Part shown: positions 19,254 to 29,355 of the stretch, in pieces
How positions within the stretch are numbered: position 1 is the stretch's first letter
Layout of the letters: each line of letters starts with the position of its first letter
Assembly: GCA_937924845.1 (NCBI GenBank)
Contig: CALDUQ010000001.1
Span: 1 to 48,520, forward strand
Reading direction: 5' to 3'
DNA: 48,520 nucleotides
Source of the DNA: an uncultured Flavobacteriaceae bacterium
Lineage (GTDB): Bacteria > Bacteroidota > Bacteroidia > Flavobacteriales > Flavobacteriaceae
Program-made: the position numbers and the translations under genes
Notes under the pieces: model-generated
Told to the model about the DNA's origin: nothing
Databases searched by the model: none
Seen by the model: the letters and a program-made list of their open reading frames with translations, nothing else

Positions 19254-19637
19254 TTATTGCATATTTTTAGCTTCTATACTAAGTGTGGCATGCGGCACAA
19301 GTTTTAAGCGTTCTTTATTAATTAACTTACCAGTAATCCTGCACACCCCGTACGTTTTGTTTTCTATTCGGATTAAAGCGGTTTTTAAATCTCTAATAAA
19401 CTTTTCTTGCCTAATGGCTAATTGTGAATTTGCTTCTTTGCTCATAACTGCACTACCCTCATCAAACGATTTGAATGTAGGCGAGGTATCTTCAGTGCCG
19501 TTGGTATGGCTATTCATGTAAGCGCTTTTTATTAAAGCTAAATCGCTCTTTGCTTTTTCAATTTTAGCCTCAATCAAAGTTTTAAATTCATCCAAATCTG
19601 CATCGGGATACTTGTTAATTGTTTTTGTTGTGTTCAT
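19254..19637 (-). CDS. TraR/DksA-family protein with degenerate zinc finger
   Basis: Coiled-coil N-half plus 'KTYGVCRITGKLINKERLKLVPHATLSIEAK' DksA-like C-terminus. Confidence 0.85.
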   Translation of the reverse strand: MNTTKTINKYPDADLDEFKTLIEAKIEKAKSDLALIKSAYMNSHTNGTEDTSPTFKSFDEGSAVMSKEANSQLAIRQEKFIRDLKTALIRIENKTYGVCRITGKLINKERLKLVPHATLSIEAKNMQ

Positions 19638-19640
19638 TTT

Positions 19641-22600
19641 TTAATGTTTTGTTATTGTTAATTTTGTCGCCACATTATCAAACGCAATATCTATACCATT
19701 TTTTACAACCTCTTCAATATTTAGATTTTCTGTAAGCGTTTCCGCTTTAATATAATCTTCATTTACTTTTATTGCCTCAGTAATTTGACTGTCGTTTTGT
19801 AACGTAACGTCTATTCTATCAGTCACTTCAAACCCAGAATCCTTACGTAAGTTTTGTATTCTATTTACTAGTTCTCTCGCTACACCTTCATTTTTTAACG
19901 CCTCAGTAATGGTGACATCAAGAGCAACTGTTACTCCGTTTTGGCTTGCTACAAGCCAACCTTCAATATCTTGTGAGGTGATTTCAACATCTGATCGCTC
20001 TAAATTAATAATTTTACCATTAATTTCAAGCTCAAACATACCTTCTTGTTCTATTGTTTTGATATCATTTGCTGTAAACTGTTGCACTAAGGCTGCAATA
20101 GCTTTCATATCCTTACCAAAACGTGGCCCTAAAGCTTTAAAGTTAGGTTTTATTTGTTTTACTAAAATATCTGAAGCATCTTCAAGAAGTTCTATTTCTT
20201 TAATATTAACCTCATGCTTAATTAAGTTTGATACTGCTGCTATTGCTTCTTTTTGAGATGCATTATCAACAGGAATCATTATTTTTTGAAGTGGTTGCCT
20301 AACCTTAATTTTTTCTTTAGCTCGTAATGACAATACTAATGACGAAATGGTTTGTGCATTTGCCATTTTTTGCTCTAAATCTTTATCAATATACGCATTG
20401 TTTGCCTTCGGAAATTCGGCTAAATGTACACTTTCAAAATTTTCTTTTTTTGTTGATTGTGTCAAATCTAAATACAATCTATCCATAAAAAACGGTGCTA
20501 TTGGCGCTCCTAATTTAGCAATGGTTAGCATACAGGTGTATAACGTTTGGTATGCCGAAATTTTGTCTTGTTGATAATCACCTTTCCAAAAACGTCTTCT
20601 GCTTAATCTTACAAACCAGTTACTTAACAACTCTTGCGTAAATTCTGAGATTAATCGCGCTGCTCTAGTTGGCTCATAATCGGCATAACTTTCGTCAACT
20701 TTATTTATTAATGTATTAAGTTCTGATAAAATCCATCGATCTATTTCGGGTCTATCTTCTAATTTTATATCTGCTTCGGCATAATTAAAATTATCAATGT
20801 TAGCGTACAAAATAAAAAATGAATATGTATTGTAAAGTGTGCCAAAAAACTTACGCTTTACTTCTTCAATCCCATCAACATCAAATTTTAAATTATCCCA
20901 CGGATTTGCATTTGCAATCATGTACCAACGCGTAGCATCAGCGCCATAAGTTTGCAATGTTTCAAACGGGTCGGTTGCATTACCTAATCGCTTAGACATT
21001 TTTTGACCATTTTTATCTAGCACCAATCCATTAGATACTACATTTTTATAAGCTACCGAATCAAAAACCATTGAACCGATAGTATGTAAGGTATAAAACC
21101 ACCCTCTGGTTTGATCAACACCTTCGGCAATAAAATTGGCTGGAAAAAATTTATTGTCGTCAATTAATGCTTTATTTTCAAAAGGGTAATGCCATTGTGC
21201 ATAAGGCATTGAGCCCGAGTCAAACCAAACATCTATTAAATCACTTTCGCGATGCATTGGTTTACCCGATGGGGAAATTAATGTAATTTGATCGACAATA
21301 TTTTTATGTAGATCAATTTTATCATAGTTTTCTTCCGACATATTATTGACTTCAAAATCGGCAAAAATGTCTTTAGCAAGTACACCTGCTTGCACTGCTT
21401 TTGACATTTCGGATTTTAACTCTTCTACCGATCCTATACAAATTTCTTCTTTACCATCTTCGGTTCGCCAAATAGGTAAGGGAATCCCCCAATAACGTGA
21501 ACGCGATAAATTCCAGTCGTTTGCATTTTTCAACCAATTTCCAAAACGGCCTTCACCAGTTGATTTTGGTTTCCAGTTAATGGTGGTATTAAGCTGATGC
21601 ATTTTATCTTTTACATCGGTAACTTTTATAAACCACGAGTCTAACGGGTAGTACAAAATAGGCTTGTCGGTTCGCCAACAATTAGGATAACTATGTTTAT
21701 ATTTTTCAACCTTAAAGGCTTTGTTTTCTTCTTTTAGCTTTATAGCTATTTCAACATCTACAGAGCGTTGTGGCGCTTCCCCTTCAGGGTAATATTCGTT
21801 TTTAACGTATTTATTAGCAAAGTCCTTTACCTCGGGCCTAAACCTGCCTTGCAAATCTACCAACGGGACTAAATTACCGTTATCATCTTTCACCAACATT
21901 GGTGGTATTTCGGGTGTTGCTTGTTTGGCAACTAAGGCGTCATCGGCACCAAAAGTTGGTGCTGTATGTACGATACCTGTACCATCTTCTGTAGTTACAA
22001 AATCTCCAGATATTACTCTAAAAGCATCTTGCGGATTATCATTTGGCAAAACGTAATCTAAAAGTTGTTCGTACTTAATATCGACTAAATCTTTTCCTTT
22101 TAGTTCGGCTTCAATTTTAAATGGTATTTTTTTATCAGCTTTTGTGAAGTTAGATATTTGAGCATCATCTTCAACTTGCTCATACTTTTTGCCTGCAAAT
22201 TGTTTTGCTACTAACTTTTTAGCAACTACTACTTGAATTGGCTCAAATGTGTATTGGTTATACGTTGATACAACTACATAATCAATTTTTGGCCCTACGG
22301 TTAATGCTGTATTACTTGGTAATGTCCATGGTGTGGTTGTCCATGCTAAAAAATATAACTTATCAAAACTACTCAAAGCTGCTGGCAAAGTAGATTTTAT
22401 AGCCTTAAATTGTGCTACAATTGTAGTATCAGTTACATCTTGATATGTACCTGGTTGATTTAACTCATGTGAGCTTAAACCTGTACCTGCCTTTGGCGAA
22501 TACGGCTGAATTGTATAGCCTTTATATAATAAATTTTTATTATAAATCTGTTTAAGTAACCACCAAACAGTTTCCATATATTTTGGTTTATAGGTAATGT

Positions 22601-23057
22601 ACGGATCATCCATATCTACCCAGTATCCCATTTTTTTAGTCAAATCATTCCAAACATCGGTATAACGCATTACTGCTTTTTTACATGCCGCATTATACTC
22701 TTCTACAGAAATGGTGTTACCTATATCTTCTTTAGTTATACCTAGTTCTTTTTCAACACCAAGTTCAATTGGTAAACCATGGGTATCCCAACCAGCCTTA
22801 CGCTTTACTTGAAAGCCTTTCATGGTTTTATATCGCGGAAAAATATCTTTTATTGAGCGCGCCAATACATGGTGTACCCCAGGCAAACCATTTGCAGATG
22901 GCGGACCTTCAAAAAACACAAAAGGGGCGTTGCCTTCACGAGTAGTTATACTTTTTTCAAATATATTGTTATCCTCCCAGTAGTTGCTTATTTCTGTAGC
23001 TACATTTGAAAGATTAAGTGCTTTATATTCAGGGAACTTTTGGCTCATAATTGTCAT
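19641..23057 (-). CDS. ileS: Isoleucyl-tRNA synthetase (actual start probably the second Met, at 23048)
   Basis: 'FFEGPPSANGLPGVHHVLARSIKDIFPRYKTMKGFQVKRKAGWDTHGLPIE', 'KMSKRLGNATDPFE'. Confidence 0.98.
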   Translation of the reverse strand: MTIMSQKFPEYKALNLSNVATEISNYWEDNNIFEKSITTREGNAPFVFFEGPPSANGLPGVHHVLARSIKDIFPRYKTMKGFQVKRKAGWDTHGLPIELGVEKELGITKEDIGNTISVEEYNAACKKAVMRYTDVWNDLTKKMGYWVDMDDPYITYKPKYMETVWWLLKQIYNKNLLYKGYTIQPYSPKAGTGLSSHELNQPGTYQDVTDTTIVAQFKAIKSTLPAALSSFDKLYFLAWTTTPWTLPSNTALTVGPKIDYVVVSTYNQYTFEPIQVVVAKKLVAKQFAGKKYEQVEDDAQISNFTKADKKIPFKIEAELKGKDLVDIKYEQLLDYVLPNDNPQDAFRVISGDFVTTEDGTGIVHTAPTFGADDALVAKQATPEIPPMLVKDDNGNLVPLVDLQGRFRPEVKDFANKYVKNEYYPEGEAPQRSVDVEIAIKLKEENKAFKVEKYKHSYPNCWRTDKPILYYPLDSWFIKVTDVKDKMHQLNTTINWKPKSTGEGRFGNWLKNANDWNLSRSRYWGIPLPIWRTEDGKEEICIGSVEELKSEMSKAVQAGVLAKDIFADFEVNNMSEENYDKIDLHKNIVDQITLISPSGKPMHRESDLIDVWFDSGSMPYAQWHYPFENKALIDDNKFFPANFIAEGVDQTRGWFYTLHTIGSMVFDSVAYKNVVSNGLVLDKNGQKMSKRLGNATDPFETLQTYGADATRWYMIANANPWDNLKFDVDGIEEVKRKFFGTLYNTYSFFILYANIDNFNYAEADIKLEDRPEIDRWILSELNTLINKVDESYADYEPTRAARLISEFTQELLSNWFVRLSRRRFWKGDYQQDKISAYQTLYTCMLTIAKLGAPIAPFFMDRLYLDLTQSTKKENFESVHLAEFPKANNAYIDKDLEQKMANAQTISSLVLSLRAKEKIKVRQPLQKIMIPVDNASQKEAIAAVSNLIKHEVNIKEIELLEDASDILVKQIKPNFKALGPRFGKDMKAIAALVQQFTANDIKTIEQEGMFELEINGKIINLERSDVEITSQDIEGWLVASQNGVTVALDVTITEALKNEGVARELVNRIQNLRKDSGFEVTDRIDVTLQNDSQITEAIKVNEDYIKAETLTENLNIEEVVKNGIDIAFDNVATKLTITKH

Positions 23058-23159
23058 AATTCAGTAAGAATGCGAAAATAACAATTTTAGAGGAAAAGTT
23101 AATATATTTATTATTTCAAATCTTAGATAGGTTTGGTTTTATAAAATTTACTTTTTTGA

Positions 23160-24833
23160 CTAAACTAAATTATCTATTGTAATTGTTACTGTTGTACCAT
23201 CACTATCGGATAGCACATTAAAATTAGCTTTTAAAAAATCAATTCTATCCTTAATATTTTTTAATCCTATCCCTTCATTTTTTGTAGCAACATCATACCC
23301 TACACCATCATCTTCAACCACAATAGTTAGTTTGTTTTCTCTAAAGCTAACTTGAACGTTTGCCCTTTTTGCTTTCGAATGTTTTATCACATTTGAAAGC
23401 AGCTCTTGAATTATACGATAAACTGCAGTTTTAGTATCAACACTAATATCAATATTTGTATCTCCAAAAGATTCAAAACACACAAATACTGTTGACGGCC
23501 CCGACAAGTTATCACAGTAATCTCTAATGCCATCAATCAAATTATTATCATTTATTTTTAACGGCGTTAAATAATGTGATATTGAACGTATTTGATTCAT
23601 CGCTTCATCCAAAACATTTATTGAAGTTGAAACACTATTTTTTGTTTCCGTATCTATTTTCTCTTTATTTATTGAAGCTAACTTATGTTTTATAACCGTT
23701 AAATCACCATTTACACCGTCATGAAGCTCTTGAGAAATACGTTTTTTTTCTTGCTCTTCACCTTTAATTACCAGGTTTAATTTATCAAACTCATTTTTTG
23801 CTTTAAGTGAGGCTATCTCTTTATTTTTTAATTTCTGCCTAAATTTAAAGTAAATAAAAACCAGTAGCATCAAGGACACAAAAAACACCACACTAACTTG
23901 TGTTATTGTTTTTTCTGTTGCAATTTCAAGGTTTTTACGGTTCTCAATATCTTTTAAATCCGAGTCGTACTGATTTTGCATCAACTCCCTAGTACTTACT
24001 GTAAATTTGTTTTTAAAATCGGTATATACTAAGTTACTATAATCATTAAATGCATCTGTATAATAGCGTAATGAGTCTTTATTAAATTGTTCTAGAAAAT
24101 AAACTGACAAATAATAATTAAAATCTGATTTTGTTTTATTAGCCTGAAAATCATTTAGGTTTAAATGAAATGTTTTTACTTTATTTAAAAGTTCATACCC
24201 CTGCTTGTATTTACCTAAATTAATCAAACTATAACCTTTATACGCCATTATTCTATATTTTAGATTTTCAGTAAAATCTAAAACTTCGGCTTTTGGTAAA
24301 TTTTTAAAATCCCAATGTGCTAAATTATCTAACCATTGATTTGCCTTTTCAACAAGTAGCTTATATTGTTTTTCCTCAAACAAGCAAATAATTTGTGTAT
24401 TTAAAACTCTAAAAAAATTAATGTTTTTAAGTTTATCATACTTAACAACAATAGGCTCTAAAGCACTACTTTTTAATGCATTTTCACTTTTTTTACGTGC
24501 CTTAAATAAATTATAATCTAAACTTAATGCACCTACAGAGTCACCCATTTTAAGATGCACATTTTTAGCTTTGTTAAAATAGGCTATAGCGGCAGCAGTT
24601 TTACCTGTTGCGCTATTTATAATCCCATAGTTATTATATGCTCTAGCTAGCAAAAATGAGTCATTGGCTTTGATACTTTCTTTATATAAAATATCATTTT
24701 TAGTTTTTGCTAGTGCAAATTTATCATTGCGAATAAGCATAAACACCTCCGAAGTTTCCTTGGTATATTTTTTTAGCTTTACTTTTTGACAAAAAGCAAA
24801 ATTGATTATAAAAAAAAATAAAAGGTAACGCAT
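23160..24833 (-). CDS. Sensor histidine kinase (HisKA_3/NarL-type) with N-terminal TPR-like region
   Basis: One TM segment, 'ISQELHDGVNGDLTVIKHKL' H-box, 'RIIQELLSNVIKHSKAKRANVQV' N-box, 'VEDDGVGYDV...GIGLKNIKDRI' G-boxes. Confidence 0.93.
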   Translation of the reverse strand: MRYLLFFFIINFAFCQKVKLKKYTKETSEVFMLIRNDKFALAKTKNDILYKESIKANDSFLLARAYNNYGIINSATGKTAAAIAYFNKAKNVHLKMGDSVGALSLDYNLFKARKKSENALKSSALEPIVVKYDKLKNINFFRVLNTQIICLFEEKQYKLLVEKANQWLDNLAHWDFKNLPKAEVLDFTENLKYRIMAYKGYSLINLGKYKQGYELLNKVKTFHLNLNDFQANKTKSDFNYYLSVYFLEQFNKDSLRYYTDAFNDYSNLVYTDFKNKFTVSTRELMQNQYDSDLKDIENRKNLEIATEKTITQVSVVFFVSLMLLVFIYFKFRQKLKNKEIASLKAKNEFDKLNLVIKGEEQEKKRISQELHDGVNGDLTVIKHKLASINKEKIDTETKNSVSTSINVLDEAMNQIRSISHYLTPLKINDNNLIDGIRDYCDNLSGPSTVFVCFESFGDTNIDISVDTKTAVYRIIQELLSNVIKHSKAKRANVQVSFRENKLTIVVEDDGVGYDVATKNEGIGLKNIKDRIDFLKANFNVLSDSDGTTVTITIDNLV

Positions 24834-24885
24834 ATCAGTCTAAAATATTAAATATACTCAAATTATTAACGCATTTTAAACCAAT

Positions 24886-26247
24886 TTATGCAATAAAACG
24901 TATTAAATCTTCAATTTTAGAGACCAAATTAATTTTTATGACTGTATTTTTTAATGATATTTTATTATACTTAGAAACAAATATTGTTGTAAATCCTAAT
25001 TTTTCAGCTTCCAAAATACGTTGTTCTACACGTTGTACTGGTCGAATTTCGCCAGAAAGCCCTACCTCGCCAGCAAAGCATATGTCACTTTGTAAAGCCT
25101 CATTTTCATTTGATGACAATATCGCGGCAACCACAGCCAAATCTATTGCTGGATCATCTACGGTAATACCTCCTGTAATGTTTAAAAACACATCTTTTGC
25201 TCCTAACCTAAATCCAGCTCGTTTTTCTAAAACTGCCAACAACATATTTAATCTCTTGGCATTAAACCCAGTTGCGCTACGTTGTGGTGTGCCATAAACA
25301 GCCGTACTAACTAATGCCTGAACCTCAATCATTAACGGCCTTACTCCTTCTAATGTCGCAGCTACAGCATTACCACTTAATTCGGCATCCTTTTTTGAAA
25401 TTAACAATTCTGATGGGTTGGACACTTCACGTAGTCCTGAGCCTTGCATTTCATAGATACCCAACTCATTGGTCGAACCAAATCTGTTTTTATGCGCTCT
25501 TAAAATCCTAAACACATGGTTTCTATCGCCTTCAAATTGCAGTACAGTATCAACCATATGCTCTAAAATTTTTGGTCCTGCAATATGCCCGTCTTTAGTA
25601 ATGTGCCCAATAAGTAAAACAGGTGTGGCTGTTTCTTTTGCAAATTTAATAAGCTCAGTAGTACATTCTTTAACTTGCGAAATACTACCAGATGATGACT
25701 CAATAAAATCGCTATGTAAGGTTTGAATTGAATCTATAATAACAATATCTGGCTCTACCGATTCTATTTGTTTAAATATATTTTGCGTTTTGGTTTCTGT
25801 TAAAATATAGCACGTATCGTTATTTGCGTTAATACGTTCGGCACGCATTTTAATTTGTTTTTGGCTTTCTTCACCAGACACATAAAGCACTTTATAAGGC
25901 AGCTTTAATGAAATTTGAAGCAACAATGTACTTTTACCAATACCTGGCTCACCACCCAAAAGCGTTAGTGACCCTGGCACAATACCTCCGCCCAACACGC
26001 GGTTAAATTCAGTATCAAAAGTGTCTAGTCTTGCTTCTTGAGACGAATCAATATCTTTTATTTTTAACGGTTTTGACACACGTTTTGAGGCTGATTGTGT
26101 TGGTGTTTTCCAATCACTTTTTTCGGGTTTTTGTATTACTTCTTCAACAATGGTATTCCATTGCTTACAAGCAGAGCATTGCCCTTGCCATTTAGCAAAC
26201 TGAGTGCCACAATTTTGGCAAAAAAATGTTGTTTTTACTTTGGCCAT
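24886..26247 (-). CDS. radA: DNA repair protein RadA
   Basis: Zinc finger 'CQNCGTQFAKWQGQCSACKQWNT', Walker A 'GGEPGIGKSTLLLQ', 'KNRFGSTNE', Lon-like C-terminal domain. Confidence 0.97.
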   Translation of the reverse strand: MAKVKTTFFCQNCGTQFAKWQGQCSACKQWNTIVEEVIQKPEKSDWKTPTQSASKRVSKPLKIKDIDSSQEARLDTFDTEFNRVLGGGIVPGSLTLLGGEPGIGKSTLLLQISLKLPYKVLYVSGEESQKQIKMRAERINANNDTCYILTETKTQNIFKQIESVEPDIVIIDSIQTLHSDFIESSSGSISQVKECTTELIKFAKETATPVLLIGHITKDGHIAGPKILEHMVDTVLQFEGDRNHVFRILRAHKNRFGSTNELGIYEMQGSGLREVSNPSELLISKKDAELSGNAVAATLEGVRPLMIEVQALVSTAVYGTPQRSATGFNAKRLNMLLAVLEKRAGFRLGAKDVFLNITGGITVDDPAIDLAVVAAILSSNENEALQSDICFAGEVGLSGEIRPVQRVEQRILEAEKLGFTTIFVSKYNKISLKNTVIKINLVSKIEDLIRFIA

Positions 26248-26275
26248 AACCTAATTTTAGGCTAAAATAAACAAT

Positions 26276-27202
26276 CTACGACTCACCTAAAAACTTTATA
26301 TTTCGGGTTAAACCCGAAAATTTTGTGCGTTTTACCGCCGATTTTTGAAACACTTTACTAAACACCTCTTGCGTTACTTCATCCCAATCTTTTTTGGTCA
26401 TTGACAATAATTCTGGCTTTGGGTTAAACAACGGTTCGTTATGTGGTTTTGAAAAGCGATTCCAAGGGCATACATCTTGACACACGTCACAGCCAAACAT
26501 CCAATCGTCAAATTTTCCTTTAAATTCCGAAGGCAAATTATCCTTTAATTCAATAGTAAAATACGATATACATTTACTGCCGTCAACCACATAAGGCTCG
26601 GTTATAGCTTGTGTAGGGCAAGCATCAATACAAGCTGTGCAAGTGCCACAATGGTCGGTTGTGGCAAAATCATATTCTAAATCTAGATCAACAATTAATT
26701 CGGCAATAAAATAAAACGAACCTACTTTTTGAGTTAATAAATTACTATGCTTACCAATCCAGCCCAAACCTGATTTTGCCGCCCAAGCTTTATCTAAAAC
26801 TGGTGCTGAATCTACAAAAGCACGCCCACTTACTTCGCCTATTTCATCTTGTATAAAATGCATTAAGTGCTTTAGTTTATCTTTTATAACAAAGTGGTAA
26901 TCTTGTCCGTAGGCATATTTTGAAACCTTGTAACTTTCTTTAGTTTGTGTTTGCTCGGGGTAATAATTTAATAGTAATGAAATGACACTTTTTGAGTCGT
27001 CAACCAATTTTGTTGGGTCTAAACGTTTGTCAAAATGATTTTCCATGTATTGCATTTCGCCATTCATGTTGTTTTTAAGCCAGCGTTCAAGCCTAGGGGC
27101 TTCTTCTTCTAAAAAACCTGCTTTGCTAATCCCACATGACATAAACCCAAGTCGTTTTGCTTCATCTTTTATCAATTGGGTATAGTGGTGCCTATTGGTC
27201 AT
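26276..27202 (-). CDS. queG: Epoxyqueuosine reductase
   Basis: '[16 protein letters not shown]' and '[13 protein letters not shown]' two 4Fe-4S motifs; QueG-like N-terminus. Confidence 0.95.
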   Translation of the reverse strand: MTNRHHYTQLIKDEAKRLGFMSCGISKAGFLEEEAPRLERWLKNNMNGEMQYMENHFDKRLDPTKLVDDSKSVISLLLNYYPEQTQTKESYKVSKYAYGQDYHFVIKDKLKHLMHFIQDEIGEVSGRAFVDSAPVLDKAWAAKSGLGWIGKHSNLLTQKVGSFYFIAELIVDLDLEYDFATTDHCGTCTACIDACPTQAITEPYVVDGSKCISYFTIELKDNLPSEFKGKFDDWMFGCDVCQDVCPWNRFSKPHNEPLFNPKPELLSMTKKDWDEVTQEVFSKVFQKSAVKRTKFSGLTRNIKFLGES

Positions 27203-27223
27203 AATTTGTTTTTTTAAACGTTT

Positions 27224-28558
27224 TTATCGTTTTTCAAAACTCAAAATTGCATTTTTGGGTTTTAACGTAATCAATGCTAATATTTCAATATCTTTAAACT
27301 TAGGTGTTATTTTATAATTTGACACCAATTTAGTGATAGCAATAATCATTTCGAACATCGCAAAATTATTGCCAATGCATTTGCGAGGCCCTGCTCCAAA
27401 CGGAAAATAAAATGACGAGAATTGTCTACTACCACCTTCAAAACGTTCTGGCTTAAATTGCAAAGGGTCATCCCACAAATCTGGATGACGATGCAACTCA
27501 TACATCGAAAACAACAAATTAGATCCCGCTTTAAATTGATAGCCCTCAAACTCATCGTTTTCAATATTTACACGATCTACAAAATACGCTGGCGGATATA
27601 AACGCATTGCCTCTTCAATAACTTGTTGACATATTTTTGACTTCATTACAAAATCCATCAAACTCATTGTTTCCAAATTTAAACGGGCTGTTTCATCTTT
27701 AATTTTTTCTTGCCATTCGGGATGTAAAGCTAAAAGCTGTGTGGTAAACGTTAATGCGTTAGATGTAGTTTCATGCCCAGCAATAAACAATATTAAAATT
27801 TCATCAATCAATTGTTCATCCTCCATACCTTTACCGTCCTCATAACGAGCATCCAAAAGCATGTCTAACAAGTCAAACGTATTGCAACTTGCCAATTTTC
27901 GTTTATTAACTATAGTTTTAAGTATTTGCCTAGCTTTAGCAACGCTAACTAAATTTGCTTTTATTTTACCACTTAGTTTAAACCACCAAAGTAAATAAGG
28001 TTGCCTTAACTCCCTTACCATCATATGTTGAGCCGCCTCTGTTACCTCTTGAAGGTATTTAATTTCATTTTTTGCGACCGCATCACTAAATAAAGCAGAG
28101 GCAACTGTATTAAATGCTAAATCATTAAATAATGATATAACATTGATATTTTGGTTTTCTGTTATGGCTTCATAACTTTGCTCAATAGTAGTCTCTATTT
28201 TATGCAAAAGTGCTTCAAGTTGCTTTTTATGAAACGCAGGTTGAATAAGTTTACGCTGTGTTTTCCATAATTTGCCTTCGGAAGTTAGCAAACCTTTACC
28301 AACATATTTAGCCAAATCACGAGTTTGAATTTTAGATTTTGTATAATTTTTATGGTTTGTTTTTAAAACATAATTAATTAAATTTTTATGCCTACAAAAA
28401 TACACTTTGTGTATTGGACTTATTTTTAAAGCAAAAACGTCACCACGTTTTTTGAAGTTATTTGCATGAAAAGGTAACGGGTTTTTAGCAATTTTTAACG
28501 CATGCTTTAAAAAACTAATAAAAGGTAAGGTTGGAATTTTTTTTTTGATATGTGCCAT
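27224..28558 (-). CDS. Cytochrome P450
   Basis: Heme-binding 'FYFPFGAGPRKCIGNNFAMFE', I-helix 'LFIAGHETTSNAL', ExxR 'EEAMRLYPP'. Confidence 0.96.
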   Translation of the reverse strand: MAHIKKKIPTLPFISFLKHALKIAKNPLPFHANNFKKRGDVFALKISPIHKVYFCRHKNLINYVLKTNHKNYTKSKIQTRDLAKYVGKGLLTSEGKLWKTQRKLIQPAFHKKQLEALLHKIETTIEQSYEAITENQNINVISLFNDLAFNTVASALFSDAVAKNEIKYLQEVTEAAQHMMVRELRQPYLLWWFKLSGKIKANLVSVAKARQILKTIVNKRKLASCNTFDLLDMLLDARYEDGKGMEDEQLIDEILILFIAGHETTSNALTFTTQLLALHPEWQEKIKDETARLNLETMSLMDFVMKSKICQQVIEEAMRLYPPAYFVDRVNIENDEFEGYQFKAGSNLLFSMYELHRHPDLWDDPLQFKPERFEGGSRQFSSFYFPFGAGPRKCIGNNFAMFEMIIAITKLVSNYKITPKFKDIEILALITLKPKNAILSFEKR

Positions 28559-28584
28559 GTACTGTAAAGGTATAGCTAAAAGTA

Positions 28585-28613
28585 AAAACCCCCAAATAGA
28601 ATCTATTTGAGGG
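28585..28613 (-). terminator. Terminator downstream of the Bax inhibitor-1-like gene
   Basis: Minus strand GCCCTCAAATAGATTCTATTTGGGGGTTTTTA hairpin plus T run. Confidence 0.8.
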
Positions 28614-28636
28614 CTTGTATTGTATTTAAATCATTG

Positions 28637-29338
28637 TTAATCTCTACTCATAAAAATGCGCAAAATGTACCAAAATAAAAGCATTAACGATGCAAATAAA
28701 CCTAATGCTGCTGGTATATAATCCTCAACACCATATTTATTTACAATATTTGAGGTTTGGTATAAAATTGAACCTGCTGCTAATACACACATGCCTACGG
28801 AAAACCATAAGCCCAAATCAAAACCAAAAATAGTACCTGCAATTATTAACCCTATGGCAATAAAAAAACCAATTGTTAACATTGATTTTAAAAAGGAAAA
28901 ATCTTTTTTGGTCATGATAACCACAGCCGATAACCCTGTAAAAAGCGATAACGTTACAATAGCTGCTTGGTTAAGTATATCAGCACCGTTAACCATGCTC
29001 ATTGCAATATAAATGAGTGGCACAAAAATAAATGCTTCGGCAATAATATAAATGCCATAAGCTAAATATTGCTTGTTTTTATCTTGTGTTTTCATAGCCA
29101 TACTCTCGGCATAGTTGGTAATAAACATAAAGCCACCTAGTATAATTAGCCATCGGTAACCATCTAGCATTGACAATGAAAACTGTACTATTGCCCGACT
29201 TTGCAAAAACAAGTATTCAAATAACACAAAAAACAACACGCCACCAGCAACGTGCGAATATGTTTTTTTGTAAAAAGCAACGCGATCTAATTCAGACACG
29301 TCTCTAACTAAAAGTTGATTGTTAAAATTTTGTTCCAT
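28637..29338 (-). CDS. Bax inhibitor-1/YccA family membrane protein
   Basis: Seven hydrophobic segments; 'FYKKTYSHVAGGVLFFVLFEY', 'GGFMFITNYAESMA'. Confidence 0.9.
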   Translation of the reverse strand: MEQNFNNQLLVRDVSELDRVAFYKKTYSHVAGGVLFFVLFEYLFLQSRAIVQFSLSMLDGYRWLIILGGFMFITNYAESMAMKTQDKNKQYLAYGIYIIAEAFIFVPLIYIAMSMVNGADILNQAAIVTLSLFTGLSAVVIMTKKDFSFLKSMLTIGFFIAIGLIIAGTIFGFDLGLWFSVGMCVLAAGSILYQTSNIVNKYGVEDYIPAALGLFASLMLLFWYILRIFMSRD

Positions 29339-29355
29339 TTTTTATATTTAGTTTG

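Noticed and set aside
19909-20256. 115 aa plus-strand ORF inside ileS
   Set aside because: Antisense to a clear isoleucyl-tRNA synthetase; no recognisable domain or promoter.
24938-25726. Chain of plus-strand ORFs (119, 65, 85 aa) opposite radA
   Set aside because: Antisense shadows of a conserved gene, no domain signatures.
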